From Cryptomeria japonica (taxonomy: Eukaryota > Streptophyta > Pinopsida > Cupressales > Cupressaceae): a DNA stretch of 64,000 nt. Below, piece after piece: positions 47,317 to 58,817 of the stretch (position 1 is the first letter of the stretch; every line of letters starts with the position of its first letter). The DNA is taken from contig NC_081408.1 of the NCBI RefSeq assembly GCF_030272615.1, forward strand, positions 619,128,476 to 619,192,475, read 5' to 3'. The notes below the pieces were generated by a model, which saw only the letters and a program-made list of their open reading frames with translations, searched no databases and was not told the DNA's origin. The position numbers and the translations under genes were made by a program.

Positions 47317-48117
47317 TGTTAGGATTCCCACAGATACTGAGAGGGGGGGGGGGGTGAATTAGTAACTAACTGGTGAATAGAATTTCTCAATTTAAAACAT
47401 GCAGAACATATTATAACAGTGTACCGATATACAAGAAATAATGCAGTAAATAGAAATGAAACCAACCACATAAGAAACACACCATAACACAATGATTTAA
47501 CGAGGAAACCCGGTATGGGAAAAACCTCAGTGGGATTTGTGACCCACAATATTTTCTTACTGGCCAATAAGAGAATATTACTTACAAAAGGGGGCCTACA
47601 CATGCAGGAAGGCCAAGTGCCTAGAACTCACTGCTCAAATGGAAGTCTCACTGACTTACAATGTGGATTATACAAATCCAATAACTTGTACTGCTTTACA
47701 ATAGCATCTTCAATGCCAGATTGAGTATTGTTTTCTGCTTTGCTCTTTATATATATCCCTTAACCTATATTTCACATAATAGGTCTGCCTAATTTCGCCT
47801 CATTATATTATCCTACATCTTACAAAATTTCCTACAATGACTTCTTATATATATAATTCATTTTACAATGATATCAAGTTGGCTTACAAAGTTTTTCAAA
47901 TAATAAACAAAATATAATATATCAAAAATCCTGTCGGCCTCTGTGTCGGTATACTTCCTTTCTCTGTGCTGGTGCCGGTGTTCTAAGTGCTGGTGTAGAG
48001 AGTGTTCTATTGATGCTAGTGTAGTACCTTGCTGGTGTCATAGGATTGTAAGGTTGCCATCAATGAAAAAACCTTCAATCACCTTCAATCTCTCATTGGA
48101 GTGTTCATATGCCAACA
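47317..48117 (-). repeat. 5' LTR of C6
   Basis: TGTTGGCATA... to ...CCTAACA on the minus strand. It includes a TATATATAAAG run near 47760-47745 and the Copia LTR motif at 47501-47533. Confidence 0.92.
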
Positions 48118-49845
48118 CTTTCTATGATGTGTAACAGCATTGCATGCAGGGCTTGGATCTTTGATGGTAATGGTTGCAATTTGTTCATTAGCATCATATA
48201 GGTGATTCACAGTGTAATTATAGGCAGCTCGCGTATAATTAGCTATATCTATGTTTCATCCTGAAGTGGAAGGACCCCTTTGATCTTGTGATCGAAGCAG
48301 ATTCTTGAACATGAGATGATCATTATTAGAGGTTTTTGGGTCATGTCCTTCAATTTCAATCTCTCCTTGGTCAATAAGATCATGAACAAGATCTTTCAAT
48401 CTATGATAGTTACTTGTTTTATGCCCTTTCCCTTGATGGAATTTGCATTGTTCATTATCCCTCTGCCATGCAGGTTTGACCTAAGGTTCGTAGTTAGATG
48501 TCTTTGGTAAGGTCACCAGATTTGAAGAGACCAATTGACGTAACACTATTTCAATAGGTTCCCCTAAGGACTTGTATTGATGTTTTGGTTTATAATTTTG
48601 CTATCGTTGTCTTGGTTCCTCTTGTGGTGCATTGTGCCCTTGATTTGGTGGGGGAGCAACCGTGTTGTTATTAGAAAGGGGGTTTTGCCGAGCAAATCGG
48701 ACCATAGGTTGTCCACTCTTGATAGTCCTTGTATCTACAACTCTGTCATTGATGATGTTTTTGTTTTTATTCCAAAAGTTGTGTTTATCACCATTGAAGC
48801 ACAGGCAAGGGTCATCTTTTGGTTCATTGTATATCTTTATAATCCCCTTTTTGATGAGGGCTTGTTCACATTTTAAACCTGGGTGTTCATGTCATTAAAA
48901 GACTCTGTGCCTTTCATGTCTAGATGGAATTCTATTTCTTCATTCAAGTTGGAAATAAATATTTCCACTAGCTCTCATTCAAATAACTGAAGAGAATGTC
49001 TGCTAGAGATTTGTCACCATCGTTGCAGGAAAGCTAAAAATAGCTCCCTTGGTTTTTGCTTGGTGTTACACAGATCTGCAATGGTGACATCATGTTATAT
49101 GTGTGAATAATGTGTAATGAATTTTTAGACTAGTTCTTCAAATGTACCAATGTCACCTATTAGTCGGGAAAACCATTGCGTGGTTGTCCCTCCCAAACTA
49201 TGAGGAAAGAGGCGCATTAGATATGTGTCTTCATATGGCACTTCTAGGAAAGTTGAGTGAAATTCCTTGACATGATCTTGAGGGTCTCCTTTTCCCTGAT
49301 ACTTTTCAAACTTAGGTTTTTCAAACCCTCATGGAAAAGGTGGCATATGTAGATTCTTGTCGAAGGTATAAGGACAAATATCATTAAGTGAAAAATGGGT
49401 AGTTTTCACACCACTATGAAGTTGTTGGGATATATTCTCGACTTGTTGCCTCAACATGTCAATGTCATTAGGAGGAGGAGGAGGAGGTGGGGGATTTCCT
49501 TGAGGAAGGTCATATATGAAGTTATCTCTACTTCTTCCACCCTCATTATGACTATGGTGTTCTGATGCCTGCCATAATTATGTAGTATCAAAATCAGAGA
49601 GTAGTTTGGCTCCCTCTTGGGCAAGTTTTAAAAAGTGAGCATCGGTATTGTTCTTGAGGATTTCATCGAAAATTCGATTGAAGAGGGGGTTGTGTTGTGC
49701 CCTTTCTATTTCTTCAGGAGTGGGAGTACTGGGATTTTCATCATTTGTGTTTCCTCCAAGGGCTTCTTGGAATTCATTGAGATTTTCCTCCTCTTCCTCT
49801 TCGATTTCTAGTTGTCTAGACCTTGATCTCTAGCACTAAAGGTTT
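48118..49845 (-). pseudogene. G3 gag remnant, start deleted
   Basis: Reverse complement of gag as in G2: the part around GDPQDHVKEF, the CEFHQGKGHK knuckle (about 48460-48420) and the DPKTSNNDHLMFKN block (about 48340). Relative to G2, 110 bp including the gag start codon are missing at the 5' side (junction near 49826), between two copies of AGATC. It is cut on the left by C6 and on the right by C4. Confidence 0.78.
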
Positions 49846-49850
49846 GATGT

Positions 49851-51243
49851 TGATGAATAATGATGAAAAATAGATACCCCAACCAGTACTGAGAGGGGGG
49901 GTGAATCAGTACAGGCAAAACTTTCTCAACTTATCAGGTTAAAGCAATACCAACTGGTTGTCACCATTACTGAACTTAACCATGGCAATACCGGTTAAAC
50001 ATAGTAAGACATCAGATACCATAAACCGATAAGTCTGAACTCTTCAAATACGATCAATACTTGATATGAACTTCACCCATAAACATATGCATGTGCTATA
50101 CAAGTAATACCATAACCTATAAACTCTGCATGCATAATCTTTCAACCAAATAATTCATAATCACATGAAAAATGCATAACACATAACATAGATTTTTCAC
50201 GTGGAAACCCAAATGGGAAAAACCAGGGTGGGGATGAATACCCACAAGCTTGTTTTTGAGCTCTTTTGAAGCTCGCCCTGTTAGGAGCCTAGTCCGATTA
50301 AAGACTTTACAATAAGGTTCTGCTAGGAACTGATCCTGTTAGAGATCACCCAGTTAAGGGATGGCTATATACCCTGTTAAAGGTTGAAACCCTATTAGAG
50401 GCTACCTTGCTAGAGGTTTTGAAGAACTCAATGATCTTGAGTCACCTGGTTATAGGTTTTACAATAAGCCTGTTAAAGCTACCCAGTAAAGGGATTTTCC
50501 AATTGTTGAAATGATTAGAAGACAATAGGAAAAACTTTTGATCTGATAATAGTACTACATGCCAAGGCAGATCCTTTTCATTTCCTCTACTCTGCAATCA
50601 CACTCTGCAGTTTTCCTTTTAGTGGTCTGGCAAGTATCTCATCACTAGGATACACACACAACTTTTTCCAATAACTTTACAATAAAAAAAATCATCGACC
50701 TTATAGACAATAGTCAGGTCGGTAGCATAAACCCTAAACCGTAAGCATCTTAGGTTTACAACATAGGCAGTCCAATCCTATCCGTCCAAACAAATTGCAT
50801 AGAATATTACAATTTCAAATAGATCAAAAGACAATCTACATCGTTCATTCATCACCGCACATGGGAATCAGTAACCCATCATGCTTTCTTCTCATACCAC
50901 TAAGAAGAATGATCATTCTCGAGGTAGACTCCAAATGCAGTTGATCTTTTCATGCAAGATCCTCAAGGAAATCCTTCACGCAAATAAGGAAGACGTGGCA
51001 CCTTGATCTCATTCACATCTCTTAGCTAACTCATCACAAAGTATCATCAGTTGCATCGCACAAGAAAGATTGCCAAACTAATAACCCTAGAGCTGAGACT
51101 ACCAACAGGTAGTCACACTTAGTGAAACCTTGACAGCAGTTCCCTGCATCTCCTCATACCTCTTCATAGTGGTTCACTTACACTTATTGACATTAATGAC
51201 AACATACATTATCATGATATCAACATACCAATGATATCCAACT
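49851..51243 (-). repeat. 3' LTR of C4
   Basis: Minus strand AGTTGGATATC (TGTTGG with one change) to ATTATTCATCA. Same family as the solo LTR 26404-27824. It contains the Copia LTR motif at 50198-50228 and loose repeats of CCTGTTAGAGG-type words at 50280-50500. Confidence 0.87.
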
Positions 51244-51477
51244 ATCTTCCCCTTTGGCATTGATGGCAATACTCAGTGTAGCATTGCAACTGTAGACATC
51301 ATAGACTAGTGTATTTTTAACATCAGATATCTTCTCCCCCTTTGACAACAATGCCAAAGTGGAGGCACAAACTTCCAAAATCTACTATGTTGCTCCCCCT
51401 AAGGATTAGCATCCTTCAACACATCAATCCTGAAAGATTTTTCACTGTAGTACTTGACCGATGCAGAGCACACATCT
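51244..51477 (-). other. C4 3' untranslated region
   Basis: Purine-rich AAAGGGGAAGAT beside the LTR, a second AAAGGGGGAGA near 51340-51330, and a third, TTAGGGGGAG, near 51400. Non-coding. Confidence 0.65.
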
Positions 51478-53581
51478 TTAATTGATTTCATGGAGGGGCA
51501 AAACCACTAATTCACCTCTCAAAAAGGTAAATGTAGTCTTCGGTAAGGGCTTAGTGAAAATATCTGCTAGCTGCTCCTTATTGGAAACATGTTGTCGTAC
51601 AACCTCCTTATTCTAAACTTTCTCTCTCAAGAAGTGATATTTAAGCTCAATGTGCTTAGTTCTAGCATGAAATACCAAATTCTTGGAAATATTTATTGCA
51701 CTTATATTATCACAAAATATATTCGCCGGTTTAGATATAGGTACCTTGAAACCTTCCAATACATGTTTCATCCAAATTGCTTGAGTGCAGTTCATAAATG
51801 TTGCCACATATTCTGCTTCAACTGTAGATTGGGAAATACAGCTCTGCTTCTTACTTGTCCATGATACTAATCTTCCACCGAGAAAGACCACTCCACCAGT
51901 TGTGCTCTTCCGATCATCCACATTACCTCCCCAATCAGCATAGGTATATACCTTGAGATTATAATCACCATTATATGGATACCATAATCCATAATCAACT
52001 ATTCCTTTCAGATATCTAAGAATCCTTTTGATAGCTACCAAGTGGGATTCTCTTGGATATTTCTGAAAATGAGCTACTATGCCTGCTGTATGAGCAATAT
52101 CTAGTTTGTTGTGCACCACATAGTGCAATTTATCGATCATTGACCAGTACTTCTTTTCATTCACTAGTGCTGAATCATTTTCCTTAGTGAGTTTATAGCC
52201 AATCACCATCGATGTACCAACCGGTTTTCTTTCCTCCATGCAAAATTCTTCAATACCTCTTTTACATACTTGGACTGGGTAATAAAAATACCCTCTTTCA
52301 TTTTCTGAATCTGTAAACCAATGAAGAAATTTATTTATCCTATCAAAGACATCTCAAACTCTTTCTTTATTTCATTTGCAAACACATGACTCATTTTATC
52401 ATCTCCTCCAAATATTATGTCATCCACAAACACTTCATAGATCAGAATCTAATCACCTTCTGATTTCAAGTAGATGTTGCTATCTTCACTTGTTCTCTGA
52501 AATCCAATCTTCACAAGATGAGAGTGTAGTCTTTCATACCATGCCCTAGATGCCTATTTCAGTCCATACATGGCTTTGTGTAACCTGCCCACCATGTTAC
52601 TATCTTCTAATAAGGCAAACCCTTCTAGTTGCTCTATATACACTTCATCTTCTAGGATTCCATTCAGAAAACCAGAATTCACATCTATCTAATAAACCTG
52701 AAATCCCTTAAATGCTGCAAATGCAAGTAGCATTCGAACACCTTCTAATCTGGCCACCGGAGCAAAGGTTTCTCCATAGTCTTCTCCTTCCTCCTGATCA
52801 TATCCCTTGCATACAAGCCTAGCCTTGTTCCTTACAACTGTGCCTTCTTCATTCAACTTATTCCTAAAGACCCATTTGGTACCTATGACATTTTTATGTT
52901 CTGGTCTAGGCACCAAAGACCATGTCACATTCTTTTCTATCTAGTCTAGCTCCTCTTCCATTTATTTAATCCAGTATTTATTTATAAGAGCTTCTCTGGA
53001 AGTCTTGGGTTCAAATTCACAAATCATGCAAGAGTTCTCCTTCACTTTTCTTCTTGTGAGTATCCCTGCATCTTTATCTCCTATGATTTTCTTTAGATCA
53101 TGATGCAGCTTCACATACCTCCGAATGATTCTAGCTTGATCTGCTATCTTTTCTTCTTCTCCTTCACTTACTTCTTCTTCTTCTCTCACTGCAGCTTCTA
53201 TCGGTACAGGAACACTGAGATCTTGACAAGTTTCTTTCTTAACCGACTGCCAGAAGGCTATACCAAGTTCATCTTCCAATTCTTCACTACATTTTTCCTC
53301 AGGTTCCTCAAGGGATTCATCAACCCTGACATTGATTCTTTCAATAATTTTTTGAGTTCTATTTTTGTAGCACTTGAGAGATTTTCTCTTTGTGGAATAT
53401 CCCAAAAATGTTCCTTCATCACATTTTGCAACAAATTTGCTGAAATGCTCAACTCTCTTGATATAGCACTTACTACCAAACACTTTAAAGTAACTCATAG
53501 TGGGAGTTTTCCCCGTCCAATACTCATAAGGGGTTTTATCTTTGCCTTTCTTGATGATTACCCGGTTCATAGTACAGACTG
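51478..53581 (-). pseudogene. C4 pol, 3' part: integrase end, RT, Copia RNase H
   Basis: Minus strand: end of the integrase (NRVIIKKGKDKTPYEYW, then FKVFGSKCYI), an acidic spacer, RT (NVIGTKWVFRNKLNEEG; FVDDIIFGG near 52430-52400), RNase H (RKSTTGGVVFLG; SWTSKKQSCISQSTVEAEY) and the end KEQLADIFTKPLP, stop at 51478. Frames change between 52689 and 52239, with several stops, some at expected Gln codons (Q before NKEV near 51613). Order integrase-RT-RNase H identifies Ty1/Copia. Confidence 0.92.
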
Positions 53582-53586
53582 CAGTG

Positions 53587-54756
53587 TGATGAATACTAAG
53601 AGGGGGGGGGGGTGAATTAGTATGCCAAAAATTACTTTACTTAAACACTTTACTAGTCTAACAGTAAACCGATAAAACAGTTTAGCAAACAAACCAGTTA
53701 GCAGACATGCAAACCAAATAGAAAATAATGCATTCACCCATAGAAGCACAATCACCATAACACAAGAGATTTTCACATGGAAACCCAAATGGGAAAAACC
53801 ACGGTGAGATGAAACTCACAAGTAACTATCTACAGAATAGGAACCAGACTGGTTAAGGTCATACAATGTTCGTTACCAGAATAGATCCTGTTAGGAATCT
53901 CAATCTCTGTTAGGAGATAAGTCCGATTAAAGACTACCTTGCTAGAGGATTTCAGATCCACAGATGTGAACCACCTTATTAGAGGATTTACAAAAGGCTT
54001 TATGGGCCTACCCGGTTAAGGGCTTCAGACTTGTCGAAGATGTTAGTAATCAACAAGTGAGTGATCTATCAAATAACACAGATTGCTTAGTTAAATTCTT
54101 GATAGCTCATTCTTAGTACATTCCAGCATTACTATAGTCTTCAACACATTCACACTCTGCCTTCTCTCGCAGACCTCAACTTCTCTTCTATGATCGCACT
54201 TACAAAAACTCATCAACCACCTTAAAACCTAGCAACTACCTAAAACCCTAGACATGATGTCCTTATAAAGAAATCTAATTTCATGTCAATCCAATAGGAT
54301 TACAATACAATTTCCTAAGTTCAATGCATCTGGACACTTTTGGTAACATGACACAAATGCACCATCAAAGTGTCGACACTGCCAAACAATCAGTTGATGG
54401 TAACTCATCACAAAATGTCAGTTGGTAACTCATCATAGAGTATTGCCGGTTCAAACAAAATACCGATTTAAAAAAAATACTGGTTGCCAGTTTGACAAAA
54501 TGAAGACTGGGAAATATGAGTTGTGTCACTTTGTTCCTTCACACCGCTTGAGATCCTCGACCCACTTGGGGTCTTCATACCGCTTGAGATCGGCAAACAC
54601 TTTCTGCAAAACACTGATAGTCTAAAGACTATAATACATCATACCGGTTGGAACAAATAACGGTTGAGCTTTAACTCATACATACAAAAAGTGATCTCAA
54701 AGCAAGTGTGTGTCCATCAATGACAATCACAACATCAATCATAAAAAATGCCAACA
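53587..54756 (-). repeat. 3' LTR of C5
   Basis: TGTTGGCATTTTTTATG... to ...TATTCATCA on the minus strand; G-run of 13 near 53601-53613; LTR motif at 53774-53806. About 94% identical by eye to the 5' LTR. Confidence 0.92.
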
Positions 54757-55079
54757 ATCTCCCCCTTTGGCATTGATGGCAACACTTAGGAAAATTTTGA
54801 CATCTAAGTGTTTTACAACAAAAATATGCTATAATCAAAATTACTCCCCCTAAGCATATACACTATGCCTTTTGCAGAAAATACAATGCATACTACTCCT
54901 TAACAGAAATAACATGAAAGTATACATAGCATGCATCAAAATTTTAAATACCAGAATACTTCTCCCCCTTTGCCAACAATGACAAAGTATAGATGAATAA
55001 CCCCTGTTCCTTTAGCATTAATAACTGATTTAAAGAGTTTATGACAATAAAGAGTGAAACTTGTCAAAAACTAATTTAA
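54757..55079 (-). other. C5 3' untranslated region with purine motifs
   Basis: AAAGGGGGAGAT at 54768-54757 (polypurine tract), TTAGGGGGAG near 54853-54844 and AAAGGGGGAGA near 54970-54960. Otherwise non-coding. Confidence 0.75.
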
Positions 55080-58000
55080 AGTCCTACATAAATGTCTTCA
55101 TGGATAAAGACCATGATTCAAGCAATGAAGTAGCAACCTCATGCTCTGTTTGCATTTGATAAACCTGCTTCTCCATGGCATCCATGGTACTCATCTCTTG
55201 AGTAACCGTTAGGGCATCTATATTGAGGTAGCATTTCTGGAGAATTTGTAGTCTTGGTAGTAGGACTAGTTGAAGTTCCTACAAATTACCTGTCCGGTTG
55301 CTTATCTCTGCCTCTATTCCTGCAGACTAAAGTTGAAACCTATGAGCAGTTTGTCCATATGTGGAGGAGTCATATGGCTTCTTGAAGGTGCTAATAAATG
55401 ACTGCATATCAGTTTGTAGTTTGTCCTTTTGAGTGAGCACATCATCACAAAATAAATGAGGTTGACAAATCTTACTGAGTAGTAGATTGCCCTCATCCAT
55501 TGCTCTTCAAATGTCCTTATGTTCCTTTTGAAGATCAGATTGGAACTCTGTGAACTTTCTCACCAAGGCAATGTCCAGAGCCTTTTGATGTTCCTTCTTG
55601 GCAATTACTTCTGCAACCTCTTCTAGGTTTTGCACCTGGTCTTCTACAACTGTGCATAGGAGCTTCAATTGTGCAAGTGAGGAATCAGTACTAGGAAGGT
55701 TCATACCGAGTATCAAACTGGTAAGAGTGTCCACCGCAGCTTGTATCACATCTTGCTCCTTTTTCCTCCTTATCACTTCTAGGCATTCTTGAGCAACCTT
55801 AATGCTTTGGAGCAACTCTATTTCATTTGCAGATTGGAGTTTAATGGGACTAGCAATGTCAACTGGTTTAGCCTGACTACCGGTTGCCATTGGGGTCTCT
55901 ACATGTGTGCTCTCTTTCACTGCTTCCTTGTCCTTGGCTTTTTGCTTATCTTAATGATCCTTCCTCTGCTGCTCTTCTTCTTTCTTTCTTTTTGCTTCTT
56001 CTTGGCTCTTCTCTTCATCTTTCCACTTCTTCTCTTCTTCATCCTTCTTCTTCTCCTCTTCCTTCTTCCTCTTCTCCTCTTCAGGTTTCTTCTCTTCCTC
56101 TTTCTGCTTCTCCTCTTCTTTCTTTTCCTCTTCCTTCTTCTTCTCTTCCTCTTGTTTCTTATTTTCCTCTTCTCTTCTCTTCTTCTCTTCTTCTTTTCTC
56201 TTATCCTCTTCCTCTTTCCTCTTTTCCTCCTCTTTTCTCTTATCCTCTTCCTCTTTCCTCTTTTTCTCCTCTTTTCTCTTATCCTCTTCATCTATCTGTT
56301 TCTTCTTTTCTGCTTCTTGTTGCTTCTTTTCTTCTTTTGCCTGCTTCTCATGTCCTGTTCCTTTTGATGGTGTACCCTGAGTAACTTTTTCACCATCTAA
56401 GGCATCAATGCTAATGGGTTCCATTTGTTCAGTGACTAGTTCCCCTTCACTATCATACACTTCATCCGGTTTTAATATTTTTGGTTATTGCTCAACCTTT
56501 TTGTTGGCTTCCAATACATTGTGCAATCTCAGAGTAGCCTTGGCATGAGAGTGGGTGTCTTTCACCACTTCAAGAACTTTTCCTTCTAGCAACAGGAGTC
56601 TCCTTCTTCGCATAAAGAAGAGACCTTTGTATTTTTCCATAACTTCAAAATTTTTGAATTAGACACATCAGGAAAATAGTGTGCAAATACTTCCTCTCTT
56701 ATTTCCTGTTCCTTCTCTATGACAATGTGCCATTTGTTATCTAAATAATTATACAAAGAATCAGGTGCCTCAGATCTAATTTCTAATGGTGACCGGTCAT
56801 TAACACATAGATATTGAATAACTTCCTATTCTACTTCCTCTTTCTCATTGTCATTGAAATCATCAAAGTATTCTTTCAAATCACCAAGCAATTTTCTTCT
56901 AACATTCTTGATTGTCCTTTGACAATGTGACAAAGGTTTATAAGAAGAAATATCAATATTTATCAGTGCAAATGTTGTCAGTTCATTCTTTATCTTTTTC
57001 CTGATTTGCCTAGTCTTCTTAGGCGGTTCTTCTAACATAGTTTCTTCTGAGTCTGGTGTATTTCTTTTTGTCTTCCGCTTCCTCTCAAAGACTTTGGCAC
57101 GTGTAGCTTTCAGTTTCTTCTTAGCTAGTGACCCCTTGGTCACTATGGGACTGGCTGCAGTGACCGGTGCCAATGATGAAGGCATTGCCTTTCCTTTCTT
57201 TACTAAGGGTTCTACAACCGGTGTAACCCTTTCTAAATAGGTGTCGGTTCTCTTTGCCTTAGGATCAAGGGGTGAGGTGATTAGGGTAGAAGCATACCCA
57301 TCCAACATATTATACATTACCTCATATCCCATAGGCTCCACTTCTTCCTGTCTGGGCTCAACAGCCTCCATTATGCATTCATCCACTTTGATGGTGAAGC
57401 AGATGTCTTCCTCGTACTTTTTGACTATATCACCAGATATTCTTATCCTTTGGTTCATTTTGTATCTAAACTCATCAAAGTATTTGTTCAGTACTTTCGA
57501 ATAGCCGGTTCCTACCACTTGTAGACTTTCCTTGATTTGCTTTGTCATTGGTTGGTCAACAGACCACTGAATGTCACCTACTCCTAGAAAGTAGCCTTGG
57601 AAGTAAAATAACAACCCAACCAGTAGTTGTTCGAACTTAAATCTCAGTGCATTGTCCTGTTTGATCGAATTAAGATTCAACAGAAGTTGTCTTTGCATAC
57701 AAGTGCACAGATCAAATGATGCATCTTCCTTGATCATCCTGTAGGCAGTATTTACCACTGCAGTAGAGACAAAATTAATTGTGCTAGCAGAGAACATCCG
57801 GTAACCTATCACCACGCAGACATACTTGACCAGATCATCCTTGGTTGAGTTGACGGTCATTCCACGTGAGTCGCTCACTGAACCGGTGAGCTTGGACATT
57901 TAAGTCTTGCTGACCTTCCTTAGGGATGGCACTTCCCCTATGTTATAGAAAGTGATGATGGCATGAATCGCTTCCGGTGTGATGTCATGCATCCACTCTA

Positions 58001-58334
58001 GGTACATTTTATCACCATGCATTCTGCTTAGAATGATGTGAATGTGATCATCTAAAAATTCTTCAAGAAAATAGACCGCATTGTGAAGTTTCTTCTTTTC
58101 ACGAATGCTAAATTCTAGTTTAATCTTCTTATCCTTCCCGCAAAAAAAACTCAACTAGGAATGGATTACAAGAGACCCTAGGTCTTCAATTTTACAGTAT
58201 ATGTAATCAGAAATGTCTGCTTCCACTATAACACCAATGGGTACTAGTGACAGGGCATTGTATTTTTCCTTTCTTTGAATAAAATCTATTGACTCGATAG
58301 GTGCACTAGAACTAGCATGTGATGCGGAAGCCAT
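55080..58334 (-). pseudogene. C5 ORF2: long unfamiliar protein in place of pol
   Basis: Start MASASHASSSAPIES at 58334. One frame to 56826 with stops at 58155 and 57900: N-terminal part, then a helical globular part (ILSRMHGDKMY, FDLCTCMQRQ, KFEQLLVGL, KVLNKYFDEFR, KYEEDICFTI), a basic part (KVFERKRKTKR, PPKKTRQIRKKIK near 57090-56990). After a frame change, FFMRRRRLLLLEGK near 56630-56590 leads into a Lys/Glu-rich helix (56330-55960) and C-terminal helices to about 55080. It aligns with C6 ORF2 in the globular part and closely with the C4 copy. No known domain recognised; length about 1,080 codons. Ser/Leu/Phe-rich frames on the other strand are shadows of the Lys/Glu tract. Confidence 0.75.
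55960..56330 (-). repeat. Lys/Glu-rich repeat coding tract in C5 ORF2
   Basis: About 120 codons almost entirely Lys, Glu and Arg, built from loose repeats of KRKEEEDKRKEEEK. Charge alternates every 3-4 residues, as in stable single alpha-helices. On the plus strand it is a C/T-only tract. Confidence 0.85.
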
Positions 58335-58817
58335 GATAAACAGATAATTTTGAAAAATAACTTCGTAAATCAAGATTTAGGGCTTTGTAACTTGAACTTC
58401 ACCACACACTCCTTCGGTTGTAGAAATACTGCTTTGTGTTCTACACTTCTCCAACAGATGTTTTCTTCAGATTCTTCGTCAATTTTTTGATAAATTCTTT
58501 GAATCGCTATGCAAATCGCTTTTCTTCGTTCTGCACTTGAAAACTTCTTCGCTTGAAAAATGATAAGTGAGAAATGATTTGAAAATTCCTTTTAAACAGG
58601 TTCTCCACCTACCATAATAAATGCTCCACTATTAGGGTGTAAACCCTAATTTGCCTTTTACCATTTCCGGTCATCTGTTCACTGACAGGTATCTCATACC
58701 GATTAAGGTCTTTTACCAGTATCAATCGAGGGTTCAAGATATTTCACCGTTTGCTCCCCCTAAGCTTTTTGTAGCTTAGTTTGTCAGTTTTGAAATTTCC
58801 ACACTAGGTGCAGAAAC
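58335..58817 (-). other. ORF1-ORF2 intergenic region of C5
   Basis: 483 bp without coding content. It holds the promoter candidate (58588-58649) and a leader-like, A-rich stretch before the ORF2 start. C6 has a 304-bp region in the same place. Confidence 0.65.
58588..58649 (-). promoter_or_regulatory. Candidate internal promoter of C5 ORF2
   Basis: On the minus strand TTAGGGTTT (reverse of a telo-box), then GCATTTATTATGGTAGGTGG, then GTTTAAAAGG (TATA-like, about 58597-58588), some 255 bp before ORF2. The GGTAG.TGG word and TATA order are shared with C6. Confidence 0.45.

Larger units (their letters stand above)
41606..48117 (-). mobile_element. Copia-type element without pol, C6, nested in G3 gag
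   Basis: 5' LTR 47317-48117, tRNA-iMet-type primer site 47301-47316, ORF1 (coiled coil plus CCHC), own-promoter candidate, ORF2, polypurine tract, 3' LTR 41606-42402. Target duplication CTTTC at 41601-41605 and 48118-48122; after removing one copy, the G3 gag sequence matches G2 near 18930-18950. Total 6,512 bp. No protease, integrase, RT or RNase H motif is visible on either strand, so mobilisation would need helper proteins. Confidence 0.9.
29354..49850 (-). mobile_element. Ty3/Tat-type element G3, inverted in the G2 3' LTR
   Basis: Reading the minus strand from right to left: gag (49845-48118), nested C6, protease and linker (41605-39311), pol (39310-35998), antisense PMD gene (31909-33840, + strand), polypurine tract (30792-30780), 3' LTR (30779-29354). 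It is the same family as G2. The 5' LTR and leader are beyond C4, which interrupts it at 49850. The 5-bp duplication from insertion into LTR B would be TTTCT (29349-29353), to be found to the right of the window. Gag-pol has many stops and frameshifts. Confidence 0.87.

Noticed and set aside
48577-48898. Hydrophobic plus-strand frame in G3 gag (also minus strand 18173-18475)
   Set aside because: Both are the antisense of the same gag segment, so the likeness between them is inherited from gag.
55789-56384. Leu/Phe- or Ser/Leu-rich plus-strand frames resembling membrane proteins
   Set aside because: They are the complement of the Lys/Glu tract of C5 ORF2 on the minus strand.
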